Assembly: GCF_902506455.1 (NCBI RefSeq)
Contig: NZ_LR733844.1
Span: 846,415-910,414, forward strand
Source: Sphingomonas sp. 8AM
GTDB lineage: Bacteria > Pseudomonadota > Alphaproteobacteria > Sphingomonadales > Sphingomonadaceae
Length of the DNA: 64,000 bases
Reading direction: 5' to 3'
Under the pieces are notes generated by a model. The model was not told the origin of the DNA. It saw nothing but the letters and a program-made list of their open reading frames with translations, and did no database searches. This document shows positions 24,369 through 32,953 of the stretch, in pieces. Every line of letters starts with the position of its first letter. Positions within the stretch are counted from its first letter, which is position 1. Both the position numbers and the translations under genes were made by a program.

Positions 24369-24551
24369 CAATGGGGAAGGCAGCGCTGCACAAGAGCGCT
24401 CGGCGCTTGACTATCCCCCACATGAATCATACCTCGCGCCCGTGGCGTCGCCGGTCCTCGGTGCGCGCCGCATCCTCTACAGCTTCGTTTCTCGTGCGTT
24501 TTCCATCGCCGGCCGAGCTTTCCCCGACCCCCGATCACATCGGACTGATAC

Positions 24552-25808
24552 ATGCATCTCAAGGATTTGAAGAAGAAGGCCCCCGCCGAGCTGGTGCAGC
24601 TTGCCGAGGAGCTGGGCGTCGAGGGCGCCTCCACGCTGCGCAAGCAGGACCTGATGTTCGCGATCCTGAAGGTGCAGGCCGAGAACGGCGAGCAGATCAT
24701 GGGCGAGGGCACGATCGAGGTGCTGCCGGACGGCTTCGGCTTCCTGCGCTCGGCACAGGCCAATTATCTTGCCGGGCCGGACGACATTTATGTCAGCCCG
24801 AATCAGGTGCGGAAGCATGGCCTGCGCACCGGCGACACCGTCGAGGGCGAGATCCGTGGGCCGAAGGACGGCGAACGCTATTTCGCGCTGGTGAAGATCA
24901 CGCAAGTCAATTTCGAGGAGCCCGAGCGCGTCCGCCAGCGCGTGAACTTCGACAACCTCACGCCGCTCTACCCGGATGAGCGGCTGAAGATGGAAATCGA
25001 GGATCCGACGATCAAGGACAAGTCGGGCCGCGTGCTCGACGTCGTTGCGCCGATCGGCAAGGGGCAGCGCTGCCTGATCGTCGCGCCGCCGCGCGTCGGT
25101 AAGACGATCATGATGCAGAACATCGCGCGCGCGATCGCGCACAACCATCCGGAAGTGTTCCTGATCGTGCTGCTGATCGACGAGCGGCCCGAGGAAGTCA
25201 CCGACATGCAGCGCACGGTGAACGGCGAGGTGGTCAGCTCGACCTTCGACGAGCCGGCGACGCGCCACGTCGCGGTGGCGGAAATGGTGATCGAGAAGGC
25301 CAAGCGGCTGGTCGAGCACAAGAAGGATGTCGTGATCCTGCTCGACAACATCACGCGTCTGGGCCGCGCCTACAACACCGTCGTGCCGTCGTCGGGCAAG
25401 GTGCTGACCGGCGGTGTCGACGCCAATGCGCTCCAGCGGCCGAAGCGCTTCTTCGGTGCGGCGCGCAACATCGAGGAAGGCGGGTCGCTGACGATCATCT
25501 CGACCTCGCTGATCGATACCGGCAGCCGCATGGACGAGGTGATCTTCGAGGAGTTCAAGGGCACCGGCAACGCCGAGATCGTGCTCGACCGCAAGGTGGC
25601 CGACAAGCGCATCTTCCCGGCGATCGACGTCGGCAAGAGCGGCACGCGCAAGGAAGAGCTGCTGGTCGAGAAGGGCCAGCTCAGCAAGATGTGGGTGCTG
25701 CGCCGGATCCTGATGCAGATGGGCACCGTCGACGCGATGGAGTTCCTGCTGGGCAAGATGAAGGATTCGAAGACCAACGACGATTTCTTCGATTCGATGA
25801 ACCAGTAA
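24552..25808 (+). CDS. rho: Transcription termination factor Rho
   Basis: A 418-residue hexameric RNA helicase. The N-terminal helical part (1-45, [20 protein letters not shown]) is followed by the RNA-binding OB fold with GFGFLRS (61-67). The ATPase domain has Walker A APPRVGKT (178-185), and later [13 protein letters not shown] (Walker B) and the Q-/R-loop [11 protein letters not shown]. Length and motifs equal the short Rho of alphaproteobacteria. Placement after hemE-hemJ at the origin is conserved. Confidence 0.97.
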   Translation: MHLKDLKKKAPAELVQLAEELGVEGASTLRKQDLMFAILKVQAENGEQIMGEGTIEVLPDGFGFLRSAQANYLAGPDDIYVSPNQVRKHGLRTGDTVEGEIRGPKDGERYFALVKITQVNFEEPERVRQRVNFDNLTPLYPDERLKMEIEDPTIKDKSGRVLDVVAPIGKGQRCLIVAPPRVGKTIMMQNIARAIAHNHPEVFLIVLLIDERPEEVTDMQRTVNGEVVSSTFDEPATRHVAVAEMVIEKAKRLVEHKKDVVILLDNITRLGRAYNTVVPSSGKVLTGGVDANALQRPKRFFGAARNIEEGGSLTIISTSLIDTGSRMDEVIFEEFKGTGNAEIVLDRKVADKRIFPAIDVGKSGTRKEELLVEKGQLSKMWVLRRILMQMGTVDAMEFLLGKMKDSKTNDDFFDSMNQ

Positions 25809-25818
25809 CCGGGCGTGG

Positions 25819-25839
25819 CCTGCCGCGTGTCGCGGCAGG
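25819..25839 (+). terminator. Hairpin after rho, possible terminator or leader element
   Basis: A 9-bp perfect stem (cctgccgcg / cgcggcagg) with a 3-nt loop begins 11 bases after the rho stop. There is no T run, so it is not a classic intrinsic terminator. A second, imperfect stem follows (cgccggt...accggcg around gggta...taccc). Confidence 0.4.
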
Positions 25840-25974
25840 ACTTACGCCGGTTCGGCCGGCGGGTATGCCGCAGTGCGTACCCGACCGGCGCGTCCCCCCT
25901 TTCCCGTGGCATTCCGCGCCCGGAACGTTATGCCGGCCAGCATCATTGATGCGGTCAGACGGGGAGTGACCTAA

Positions 25975-26709
25975 TTGAGCCTTATCGCCACGCTTGCCGC
26001 CGCGGCCTCCGCCGGAGCGGCGGTCCAGGGACCCGGATCGCTGGGTGACATCTGGCAGCATATCGTCGCCGATTTCTCGAACCTGTCCGACCCCGCCGCG
26101 CTGGCAGCGTTCGGGTCGGTGCTGATGATCGACCTCGTGCTGGCGGGCGACAATGCGATCGTGGTCGGCGCACTGGCCGCCGGGCTCCCCGACGAACAGC
26201 GCAAGAAGGTGATCCTGATCGGGATCGGCGCGGCGCTGGTGCTGCGGATCTTCTTTGCGCTGATCGTCACCTGGCTGATGGGGATCGTCGGACTGATTTT
26301 CGCGGGCGGGCTGCTGCTGCTGTGGGTGAGCTGGAAGTTCTGGCGCGAGATCCGTAGCGGCGGGCATTCGGAGATTGACGCCACCGGCGAGGCGGTCACC
26401 GTCAAGCCGGTCAAGAGCTTCGCCGCGGCGGCATGGGCGGTTGCGGTCGCCGACGTGTCGATGAGCCTCGACAACGTGCTGGCGGTCGCCGGGGCGGCGC
26501 GCGAGCATCCCGGCATCCTCGTCATCGGGCTGCTGCTGTCGGTGGCGTTGATGGGGCTGGCGGCGAACCTGATCGCGCGGATCATCGATCGCTATCGCTG
26601 GATCGCCTATATCGGTCTCGCCGTCATCGTGTTCGTGGCGTTCCGGATGATCCACGAAGGGTGGGTCGGCAGCGAGACCACCCCGGGGCTGGCGACGCTG
26701 TTCGCCTGA
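25975..26709 (+). CDS. TerC/YjbE family putative metal transport protein
   Basis: A 244-residue integral membrane protein of the TerC superfamily, YjbE type. Relatives export manganese or help load metal onto secreted enzymes. Conserved acidic membrane motifs are LMIDLVLAGDNAIVVGALAAGL (about 50-71) and VADVSMSLDNVLAVAGAA (about 158-175), the paired Asp-Asn motifs expected to bind cation. About seven helices are visible. The start is TTG 25975 with a strong ggggagtgacc ribosome-binding site; no ATG near it gives the first helix. The rho-yjbE gap of 166 bp is rich in hairpins and could be a regulated leader. Confidence 0.85.
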   Translation: MSLIATLAAAASAGAAVQGPGSLGDIWQHIVADFSNLSDPAALAAFGSVLMIDLVLAGDNAIVVGALAAGLPDEQRKKVILIGIGAALVLRIFFALIVTWLMGIVGLIFAGGLLLLWVSWKFWREIRSGGHSEIDATGEAVTVKPVKSFAAAAWAVAVADVSMSLDNVLAVAGAAREHPGILVIGLLLSVALMGLAANLIARIIDRYRWIAYIGLAVIVFVAFRMIHEGWVGSETTPGLATLFA

Positions 26710-26773
26710 AAGTTCAGCGCGGGTTCAATGCCGGACGGGCAGTGGCCCGTCATCGCATCTGTGTGGAGACGAC

Positions 26774-27385
26774 ATGCCCAAGTATCTTCTGCCGCTCGCC
26801 GCGCTGGTCGCGGTCGTCGCACCGGCGGCGGCGCAGACCGGCAACGATCTGACGGCGGCGCAGCGCGCGATCGCCGGTCTCGACTCGATGACCGCCACCT
26901 TCGCCCAGACCGATCGCAACGGGCAGGTGCTGAACGGTACGCTGACGCTCAAGAAACCCGGCAAGATCCGCTTTCAATATCAGAAGGGCGTGCCGCTGTT
27001 GATCGTGGGCGACGGCAAGGCGCTGACCTTCGTCGATTATTCGGTGAAGCAGGTGCAACGCTGGCCGATCGGGAACTCGCCGCTCGGGGTCCTGCTCGAT
27101 CCAAGCCGCGACATTTCCCGTTACGCGAAGGTCGTCCCCTCGAGCAATCCGGGTGTGCTGTCGGTCGAGGCCTATGACCCCAAACATCCCGAATACGGGC
27201 GCATCACGCTGGTGTTTGCGCGCAGCGCCGCCGCGCCGGGCGGATTGATGCTGCAAGGCTGGGCGGCGCTCGACACGCAGGGCAATCGCACGACGATCCG
27301 ACTCAGCGATCAGAAGTTCAACATACCCGTTGCCGATTCGGCGTTCCGCTGGGTCGATCCGCGCAAACAGGGCCGTTCAAGCTAA
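26774..27385 (+). CDS. lolA: LolA-like outer membrane lipoprotein carrier protein
   Basis: A 203-residue periplasmic protein with a signal peptide (ALVAVVAPAAAQ, cleavage near 21). The LolA fold is readable: AGLDSMTATFAQTDRNGQVLNGTLTLKKPGKIRFQY, then LLIVGDGKALTFVDYSVKQV, and WAALDTQGNRTTIRLSDQKFN. LolA ferries lipoproteins from LolCDE to LolB. Partners are not in this window, which is usual. It is followed by a 240-bp gap with an isolated terminator. Confidence 0.88.
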   Translation: MPKYLLPLAALVAVVAPAAAQTGNDLTAAQRAIAGLDSMTATFAQTDRNGQVLNGTLTLKKPGKIRFQYQKGVPLLIVGDGKALTFVDYSVKQVQRWPIGNSPLGVLLDPSRDISRYAKVVPSSNPGVLSVEAYDPKHPEYGRITLVFARSAAAPGGLMLQGWAALDTQGNRTTIRLSDQKFNIPVADSAFRWVDPRKQGRSS

Positions 27386-27539
27386 ACCACGGCATTTTTG
27401 TCCAATTCGTTCATCTTCGCGAAAGGCTGCGGTCGCTAGAGACAGAAGCACGGTCGGTGGGCCACCGGGATTTTCCCCCTGTTGCCCGGTCTCCTGCCTA
27501 CCGCTTGCGTGACGAACGCTGAGTCGGCCCTCGCTCCAT
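27386..27539 (+). ncRNA. Possible small RNA between lolA and xth
   Basis: This stretch has no open frame that looks real, but it contains several complementary segments (for example ccggg at about 27467 against cccgg at about 27485) and runs directly into a strong intrinsic terminator at 27540-27563. Such terminators are scarce elsewhere in the window. The simplest options are an independent sRNA or a long lolA 3' untranslated region. No known RNA family was recognised. Confidence 0.3.
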
Positions 27540-27563
27540 GCCCCCGGAGCGGGGGCCTTTCTT
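27540..27563 (+). terminator. Intrinsic terminator
   Basis: Stem GCCCCC (27540-27545) pairs with GGGGGC (27551-27556) around ggagc, followed by ctttctt. It lies 155 bp after lolA and 63 bp before xth. Confidence 0.8.
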
Positions 27564-27625
27564 GTTCGTTGGCGCCGCTCCGGCGTGCCTTGTCGACCCC
27601 CCGGGGCGCAGCTACCTAAGCCCGC

Positions 27626-28408
27626 GTGAAAATCGTCTCCTGGAACATCAACTCGGTCCGCTTCCGCATCGAGATCGTCGAGCAATTTCTCCGCGAGGCG
27701 CAGCCCGACGTGCTGTGCCTTCAGGAAACCAAGGTCGTCGACACCGACTTCCCCGTGGAGGCGTTCAGGTCGCTCGGGTACGACCACATCCTGCTTCATG
27801 GACAGCGGATGCATCATGGCGTCGCGATCATCGCGCGCGTGCCCGTCACCGCCGACGACCGGTTCGACTGGCAGGCCAATCGTGAGGCGCGACATCTCGG
27901 CGTGCGCCTGCCCAACGGCGTGCGACTGGAGAATGTCTATGTCCCGGCCGGTGGCGATGTGCCCGATCGCGAAGTGAACCCCAAGTTCGGGCAGAAGCTG
28001 GATTTCGTCGAGCGGATGACGCGCTGGTCCGAGGCGCTGACCGAGCCGACGATCCTGACCGGCGACTTCAACATCGCCCCGCTGCCCAGCGACGTGTGGA
28101 GCCACAAGGCGCTGCTGAAGGTCGTCAGCCATACGCCCGTCGAGGTCGAGGCGCTCGACCGGCTGAAGGCGTCGAACGACTGGGTCGATCTCGGCCGGCA
28201 TTTCCATCCGGCGCCGGCGCGGCTGCACACCTGGTGGAGCTATCGTTCGCCCGACTGGACGAAGAACGATCGCGGCCGCCGGCTCGATCATATGTGGGCG
28301 ACCGGCGACGTCGCGAAGACCGCGACGGCGCATACTGTCTTCGAGCCGTGTCGTAGCTGGCTGAAGCCGTCCGACCATGTGCCGATCATGACCGAGTTCG
28401 CGTGGTGA
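27626..28408 (+). CDS. xth: Exodeoxyribonuclease III
   Basis: A 260-residue ExoIII/AP endonuclease for base-excision repair. Family signatures are [13 protein letters not shown] (Asn), [10 protein letters not shown] (metal-binding Glu), [18 protein letters not shown] (Asp-Asn) and [11 protein letters not shown] with SDHVPIM (catalytic His). GTG start at 27626 gives the canonical [10 protein letters not shown] terminus. Its stop overlaps the ribA GTG as GTGA. Confidence 0.95.
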   Translation: MKIVSWNINSVRFRIEIVEQFLREAQPDVLCLQETKVVDTDFPVEAFRSLGYDHILLHGQRMHHGVAIIARVPVTADDRFDWQANREARHLGVRLPNGVRLENVYVPAGGDVPDREVNPKFGQKLDFVERMTRWSEALTEPTILTGDFNIAPLPSDVWSHKALLKVVSHTPVEVEALDRLKASNDWVDLGRHFHPAPARLHTWWSYRSPDWTKNDRGRRLDHMWATGDVAKTATAHTVFEPCRSWLKPSDHVPIMTEFAW

Positions 28409-29475
28409 CATCGTCGGTATCGGGGCGCGATGCCGCGCGCGCGATCGACGCGATGCGGCGCGGCTGGCCGATCACCGTCACCGCCGCTGGCCAGCCGTCG
28501 TTGACGGTGCTGGCGATCGAGACCGCCGATGCCGAGCGGCTGGCGCGGTTCGCCGTCGACGGGCGGTTCGACGTCTTGCTGTCAAACGGCCGTGCGGCGA
28601 CGCTGAAGCTCGCCAATCAGCTCGATGCGGCGGTGCCCGATCGGCCGGTGGTGGTCGAACATGCCCCGTGGTTCGACATGGCGCTGGCGACCGCGCTGGC
28701 CGATCCGCAGCTCGATCTCGCGACACCGCTCAAGGGGCCGTTCCGCACGATCCCGGTGGCGGCCCCGGTCGCTGCCGGAGCGGCGCTGCAACTTGCGCGG
28801 ATCGCAGGATTGTTGCCGGCATTCGTGATCGGCGTCGGCGAGGCGGCGCAGGTGGTGGATGCCGGGAGCATCGCGGCGCACGAGGATGCGCAGGCGCTGC
28901 AGATCGCGGCCCGCGCGCGATTGCCGGTGGCGGGGGCAGAACATGCCGAGATCGTCGCGTTCCGCTCGCCGGAAAGCGCCGACGAGCATGTCGCGCTGGT
29001 CATCGGCAGCTCGAACGGCGCGCCGCCGCTGGTGCGGTTGCACAGCGAATGCCTGACCGGCGACGTGCTTGGCAGCCTGAAGTGCGATTGCGGGCCGCAA
29101 CTCGATGCCGCGATTCAGGCGATCGCGGCGGCGGGATGGGGTGTTCTGCTCTATCTGCGGCAGGAGGGGCGCGGGATCGGGCTGGTCAACAAGCTGCGCG
29201 CCTATGCGCTACAGGATCAGGGGTTCGATACCGTCGACGCCAACGTACGGCTCGGCTTCGCGATCGATGCGCGTGATTTCGGGGTGGCGGCGCGGATGCT
29301 GCACCTGCTGGGACAGGATCGCGTGCGATTGCTGACCAACAATCCGGCGAAGGTGGCGGGGCTGGAGGCGGCGGGGATCGCGGTGATCGAGCGGGTGCCG
29401 CACGCGTTGCCGGCGAATCCGCACAACGAACGCTATCTGGCGACCAAGCGGGACAGGACGGGGCATCAATTGTGA
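28405..29475 (+). CDS. ribA: GTP cyclohydrolase II with N-terminal extension
   Basis: A 356-residue protein. The C-terminal half (about 190-350) is GTP cyclohydrolase II, first enzyme of riboflavin synthesis. Zinc ligands are in [20 protein letters not shown] (three Cys), and the active site is [15 protein letters not shown]. The N-terminal half (about 1-150) begins [16 protein letters not shown] and resembles a RibB (DHBP synthase) domain in layout, but the acidic ENEGD-type catalytic motif is absent, so it is probably inactive. A typical stand-alone RibA is about 200 residues. GTG 28405 overlaps xth as GTGA. Confidence 0.9.
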   Translation: MTSSVSGRDAARAIDAMRRGWPITVTAAGQPSLTVLAIETADAERLARFAVDGRFDVLLSNGRAATLKLANQLDAAVPDRPVVVEHAPWFDMALATALADPQLDLATPLKGPFRTIPVAAPVAAGAALQLARIAGLLPAFVIGVGEAAQVVDAGSIAAHEDAQALQIAARARLPVAGAEHAEIVAFRSPESADEHVALVIGSSNGAPPLVRLHSECLTGDVLGSLKCDCGPQLDAAIQAIAAAGWGVLLYLRQEGRGIGLVNKLRAYALQDQGFDTVDANVRLGFAIDARDFGVAARMLHLLGQDRVRLLTNNPAKVAGLEAAGIAVIERVPHALPANPHNERYLATKRDRTGHQL

Positions 29476-29492
29476 TGCGCGGCGCTATAGCC

Positions 29493-29569
29493 CGTCATTG
29501 CGAGCGTAGCGAAGCAAGCCAGTGCCGGATCAGGACGCCCTGGATTGCTTCGCTCCGCTCGCAATGACG
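29493..29569. repeat. Palindromic intergenic repeat, family A, copy 1
   Basis: Ends cgtcattgcgagcgtagcg and cgctcgcaatgacg are inverted. It sits between the convergent ribA and HAD genes, where it could end transcription from both sides. Confidence 0.8.
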
Positions 29570-29573
29570 GCGA

Positions 29574-30242
29574 TCAGAGGTCCAGTAGCCTAGATACCTC
29601 GTTGAAATCATGGGCTACCGCATCGACGCCGATCGCGCGGAGCCGGTTACCGTGGTTGGGTGCGCAATGCGCGCCGGCGACCAGGCCGATCACGAACGCG
29701 CCGCTGGCCACCGCCCCGGTCGCGCCGACCGGGGAATCCTCGATGATCGCGCAGCGCTCGATCGCGACGCCCAGCTTGTCGGCGGCGTACAGATAGAGAT
29801 CGGGTGCGGGCTTGCCGTTGGTGACATGCTCGGCGCCCGAATAGAGATGGTCGCCGAACGCGCTGCGCAGGCCGAGATGCTCGAGATGCGTGGCGATCCA
29901 GCGCACACGGCTCGACGACACCACCGCGCGCGGCAAGCTGGCGGGTAGCGCGCGGACGAAGGCGGTCGCGCCGGCAACTTCCTCGATCCCCTCCAGCAGG
30001 CAACGCTCGTCCTCGGCGCGGCGTGCGGCCTGAAAGTCGGGCGGGACCGGCGCGCCGATATGCGCCTCGATCGCGGCGAGAAAATCCTTGCCGGCCAGCC
30101 CCATGAACCGCGCCATCGATTGCTCTGGCGTGGTGGGATAGCCGATGCCGGTCAGATAATCGGCGATATGGCGATTGCCGCTCGCCTCGCTTTCGATCAG
30201 CACGCCGTCGAAGTCGAAGAGCAACGCGTCGAACTGGGTCAT
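29574..30242 (-). CDS. HAD family hydrolase (beta-phosphoglucomutase-like)
   Basis: A 222-residue HAD phosphatase/phosphomutase of subfamily IA. Motif I is LLFDFDGVLIESE (Asp10, Asp12), motif II VVSSSR, motif III NGKPAPDLYLYAA (Lys) and motif IV CAIIEDSPVGATGA (Asp pair). The helical cap lies between about 18 and 85. It acts on a small phosphorylated metabolite that cannot be named. ATG 30242 overlaps the PLP gene stop as ATGA. Confidence 0.9.
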   Translation of the reverse strand: MTQFDALLFDFDGVLIESEASGNRHIADYLTGIGYPTTPEQSMARFMGLAGKDFLAAIEAHIGAPVPPDFQAARRAEDERCLLEGIEEVAGATAFVRALPASLPRAVVSSSRVRWIATHLEHLGLRSAFGDHLYSGAEHVTNGKPAPDLYLYAADKLGVAIERCAIIEDSPVGATGAVASGAFVIGLVAGAHCAPNHGNRLRAIGVDAVAHDFNEVSRLLDL

Positions 30243-30898
30243 GCGCGGGCTCCGAACAGCGCGGAGCCGACGCGGACATGCGTGGCACCCAGCGACACCG
30301 CCTGCTCGACATCGTCGGACATGCCCATGCTGAGCCCCGCGATGCCGTGGTCGCGCGCGATCTTCGCCAGAAGCGCGAAATACGGGGCGGGTTCGACGTC
30401 GGCGGGGGGGACGCACATCAGGCCGGCGATCGGCAGCGCTGCGTCGTGCGCCTCGGTGAGCAGGGCGGGGAGGTCGGCGATCGTGCAGCCACCCTTTTGC
30501 GGCTCGTCACCGATGTTGACCTGAACGAAGCAATCCGGACGGCGGCCGGTCGCGTCGATCGCGCGCGCCACCGCGGCGATCAGCGACGGGCGGTCGATGC
30601 TGTGAATCGCGTCAGCCAGCGCAACCGCCTCGGCAGCCTTGTTCGATTGCAATTGTCCGACCAGATGCAGGCGACAATCGTCGAATTCCTCGCGCAGCGC
30701 GGGCCATTTCGCGGCGGCTTCCTGAACGCGGTTTTCGCCGAAATCGCGCTGTCCGGCGACGAGCAGCGGACGGATCGCCTCGGCCGGGTGGGTCTTCGAC
30801 ACCGCGACCAGCGTGATGTCGGCGGGCTCGCGGCGCGCGATACGGGCGGCGCTCGCGATGCGGGCGCGGGTGGCGGCGAGACGGTCGTCGGGGGTCAT
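30239..30898 (-). CDS. YggS family pyridoxal phosphate homeostasis protein
   Basis: A 219-residue fold-type III PLP-binding protein (YggS/PROSC family) that buffers PLP and affects amino-acid pools. PLP Lys35 is in LVAVSKTHPAE, then FGENRVQEAAAKW, HLVGQLQSNKA and CFVQVNIGDEPQKGG, and SMGMSDDVEQAVSLGATHVRVG as the phosphate cup. ATG 30898 is preferred over 30922, which would add residues overlapping the divergent gene's promoter. It is coupled to the HAD gene. Confidence 0.93.
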   Translation of the reverse strand: MTPDDRLAATRARIASAARIARREPADITLVAVSKTHPAEAIRPLLVAGQRDFGENRVQEAAAKWPALREEFDDCRLHLVGQLQSNKAAEAVALADAIHSIDRPSLIAAVARAIDATGRRPDCFVQVNIGDEPQKGGCTIADLPALLTEAHDAALPIAGLMCVPPADVEPAPYFALLAKIARDHGIAGLSMGMSDDVEQAVSLGATHVRVGSALFGARA

Positions 30899-30920
30899 CG
30901 TCCGCGCTATAGGGAGCGCC

Positions 30921-31457
30921 ATGCCTGCCCGCCACCCCGTCCGCTGGCTGATGACCGACGAGCGCCAGGGCGCGGGCTTGTGGCCGGCACTCGAACGATT
31001 GCCGCGCGGGGCGGGGGTGATCTTCCGGCATTACCGTACGCCTGTCGCAGAACGTCGGATGCTGTTCGCGCGGGTGCGGCGCGTAGCGCGGCGGCGTGGG
31101 CTGGTGCTGGTGCTGGCGGGTGCGGCTTCGTGGCCGGGGGCGGCGGGGTCTCATGCGCGGCGCGGGCGTGGCCTCGTGACATGGCCGGCGCACGATCGGC
31201 GCGAGACACTGGCGGCGGTGCGGGCGGGGGCTGACGTCGTGTTGGTGTCGCCGGTGTTCGCGACGCGATCGCATCCCGCAGCGCGGGCGCTTGGATTGTG
31301 GCGCGCCGCTGCGATCGCGCGGGGGCTGCCGGTGACGGTGATCGCGCTTGGTGGCATGGACGAGCGGCGCTGGCGGCGAGTGGCGGCGCTCGGGTTCGAT
31401 GGCTATGCCGCGATCGATGCTTGGTCGACTTCTTCCGGACCGTCATCGCGGACTTGA
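30921..31457 (+). CDS. ThiE-like thiamine phosphate synthase
   Basis: A 178-residue TIM-barrel protein resembling thiamine phosphate synthase. The best blocks are WPAHDRRETLAAVRAGADVVLVSPVFATRSHP (ThiE GADYxxxGPxFxT-like), then VIALGGMDERRWRRVAALGFDGYAAID. It is shorter than ThiE (about 210), rich in Arg, and the catalytic pyrophosphate residues are not clear, so it may be a TenI-like or diverged member. The last codons (SSRT and stop) are encoded by a family C repeat starting at 31441, so the natural C terminus was probably altered by that insertion. It is divergent from yggS, 22 bp apart. Confidence 0.7.
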   Translation: MPARHPVRWLMTDERQGAGLWPALERLPRGAGVIFRHYRTPVAERRMLFARVRRVARRRGLVLVLAGAASWPGAAGSHARRGRGLVTWPAHDRRETLAAVRAGADVVLVSPVFATRSHPAARALGLWRAAAIARGLPVTVIALGGMDERRWRRVAALGFDGYAAIDAWSTSSGPSSRT

Positions 31458-31524
31458 TGCGGCATCCCGCTTCCAAGCGTCGGATCTAAGAAGAAGCGGA
31501 GTCCCGGATCACGTAGGGGATGAC
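31441..31524. repeat. Palindromic intergenic repeat, family C, degenerate copy
   Basis: It runs cgtcatcgcggacttgatgcgg to tcccggatcacgtaggggatgac and parallels the copy at 24281-24368, with several substitutions in both arms. It overlaps the end of the ThiE-like gene. Confidence 0.6.
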
Positions 31525-31573
31525 AAAGACACATAGCGGGAACCTCTGAAACCCGCCGTGAACCGCCCGCGCG

Positions 31574-32299
31574 TCAGAAGCGGAACGCCGTACCCACGTA
31601 GATCGCCTGGCTGTCGCGGCGATCGTCGTCGGCGCGGGTGAGGCGCTCCCGATCGGTCTTGAGCCGCATCCCGGCGGTCAGGTCGAGGTTGCGGGTAAGC
31701 GAATAGCTGCCCCCGACATCGATCGAATAGCTGTCCGGCTCGCTGAGCGCGCGCGCCGTGCCCGGCAGCGGACGATCCGCGGTCGCCCCGACCCGGCCGC
31801 TCCACTTCGATCCCGAATAGCTGACCGCGACGTCCGCCGCCTCGCGACTGCCCGGCAGCCCGGCAAGATCGACCTTGGCAACGTCGCCCGAGACTGCGAA
31901 TCGCTTCCACCCGACCGACACGCCCAGGTTGTAGGCGATCGGCGCGAGACCGACCGTTGCCGGCGTCGTCGCGGCGTAGCGTGCATTGTCGCGCGCGGCG
32001 AGGCTCGACCGCGCACGCACCGCGACCGTCACGGCGCGATTGCCGATCCGCGACTCGGAGGGGGTAAAGCGGAAGCCGCTGGCATCAAGCCCGCCACGCG
32101 CGAACAGCGCGGCCAGCTTGGGATCGGCGGCAGAGGGGGTGAACGAACCGGCGACCCGCGGTGCCGACACGAGCTTGCGCACCGGTCGCTGTGCCGAATC
32201 CGCCGCACCGAGCGCAGGCACGGCTGCAACGGCGACGGCCAGCAGGCCCCCCCCGATCAATGCAGCGATGCGGCGCGTTGCGGCCACGATCTTATCCAT
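31574..32299 (-). CDS. Hypothetical outer-membrane beta-barrel-like protein
   Basis: A 241-residue exported protein. The signal peptide (about 1-31) ends near VPALGAAD. From about residue 85 the sequence alternates polar and hydrophobic residues in strand-sized units (NRAVTVAVRARSS, LGVSVGWKRFAVSGDVAK, ADVAVSYSGSKWSGRVGA, YSIDVGGSYSLTRNLDLTAGMRLK) and ends in YVGTAFRF. A terminal Phe after alternating residues is the BAM-recognised beta signal. I infer an eight-stranded barrel. The function is unknown. It is divergent from the DUF3576 gene across 185 bp. Confidence 0.6.
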   Translation of the reverse strand: MDKIVAATRRIAALIGGGLLAVAVAAVPALGAADSAQRPVRKLVSAPRVAGSFTPSAADPKLAALFARGGLDASGFRFTPSESRIGNRAVTVAVRARSSLAARDNARYAATTPATVGLAPIAYNLGVSVGWKRFAVSGDVAKVDLAGLPGSREAADVAVSYSGSKWSGRVGATADRPLPGTARALSEPDSYSIDVGGSYSLTRNLDLTAGMRLKTDRERLTRADDDRRDSQAIYVGTAFRF

Positions 32300-32484
32300 C
32301 CCCTTTGTGCCGGACGAATCTGTCCGACCAATGGAGCGGACCTAACAGGAATCCGTTCCGTGTCCATGACCGCCCCGACTCTTTATCGGCGACCTGTTGC
32401 ATCATGTCCACATTGTGGCGCGCTTGCCGGGGGCAAAGGGTGCGGGTAGAGCGAGCAGGATTACCCGAATTGCCTGTAAGGACG

Positions 32485-32937
32485 ATGCCGATGTTCCGCC
32501 CCTTGCGCCTCGCGGCTGGCCTGTCGGCCGCCGTTGCCTTGTCGTTGAGCCTGTCGGCGTGTGGCGGACGCGGCGGCAAGCCGGTCGGCGACCTTGCCGC
32601 GTCGAAGGTGACGACGATTGGCGTCAACAGCTATCTGTGGCGCGCGACGCTCGACACGCTCAGCTTCATGCCGCTGCTCCAGACCGATTCCAATGGCGGC
32701 GTGATCGTCACCGACTGGTACGTCAATCCGCAGACGCCGACCGAGCGGATGAAGGTGACCGTCTCGATCCTCGACCAGGATCTGCGCGCCGATGCGGTGC
32801 GTGTCGCGGCGCTGCGCGAGGTGAATCGTGGCGGGCAGTGGGTGGCGTCGCCGGTCGAGGCGGCGACCACGCAGAAGCTGGAAGACATCATTCTGACGCG
32901 CGCGCGTGACCTGCGCCGTGGCGCCGTGACCGGCTGA
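32485..32937 (+). CDS. DUF3576 family lipoprotein
   Basis: A 150-residue lipoprotein with signal [10 protein letters not shown], so the lipidated Cys is about residue 26. The mature domain contains [34 protein letters not shown] and [25 protein letters not shown], which match DUF3576, an alphaproteobacterial envelope family. It precedes leuS by 16 bp, and leuS-lptE-holA follow. This neighbourhood with LptE suggests an outer-membrane role. The function is unproven. The start has a good taagga ribosome-binding site. Confidence 0.88.
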   Translation: MPMFRPLRLAAGLSAAVALSLSLSACGGRGGKPVGDLAASKVTTIGVNSYLWRATLDTLSFMPLLQTDSNGGVIVTDWYVNPQTPTERMKVTVSILDQDLRADAVRVAALREVNRGGQWVASPVEAATTQKLEDIILTRARDLRRGAVTG

Positions 32938-32953
32938 GGCGACGACGACTGCA

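Noticed and set aside
25845..25974. yybP-ykoY manganese riboswitch before yjbE
   Set aside because: The stems do not follow the known motif; ggggag here is just the ribosome-binding site.
27465..27500. B12-box-like string (caggagaccgggc) on the minus strand, near ggggaaaatcccggtgg
   Set aside because: The elements are in the wrong order for a cobalamin riboswitch and no B12 gene follows on that strand.
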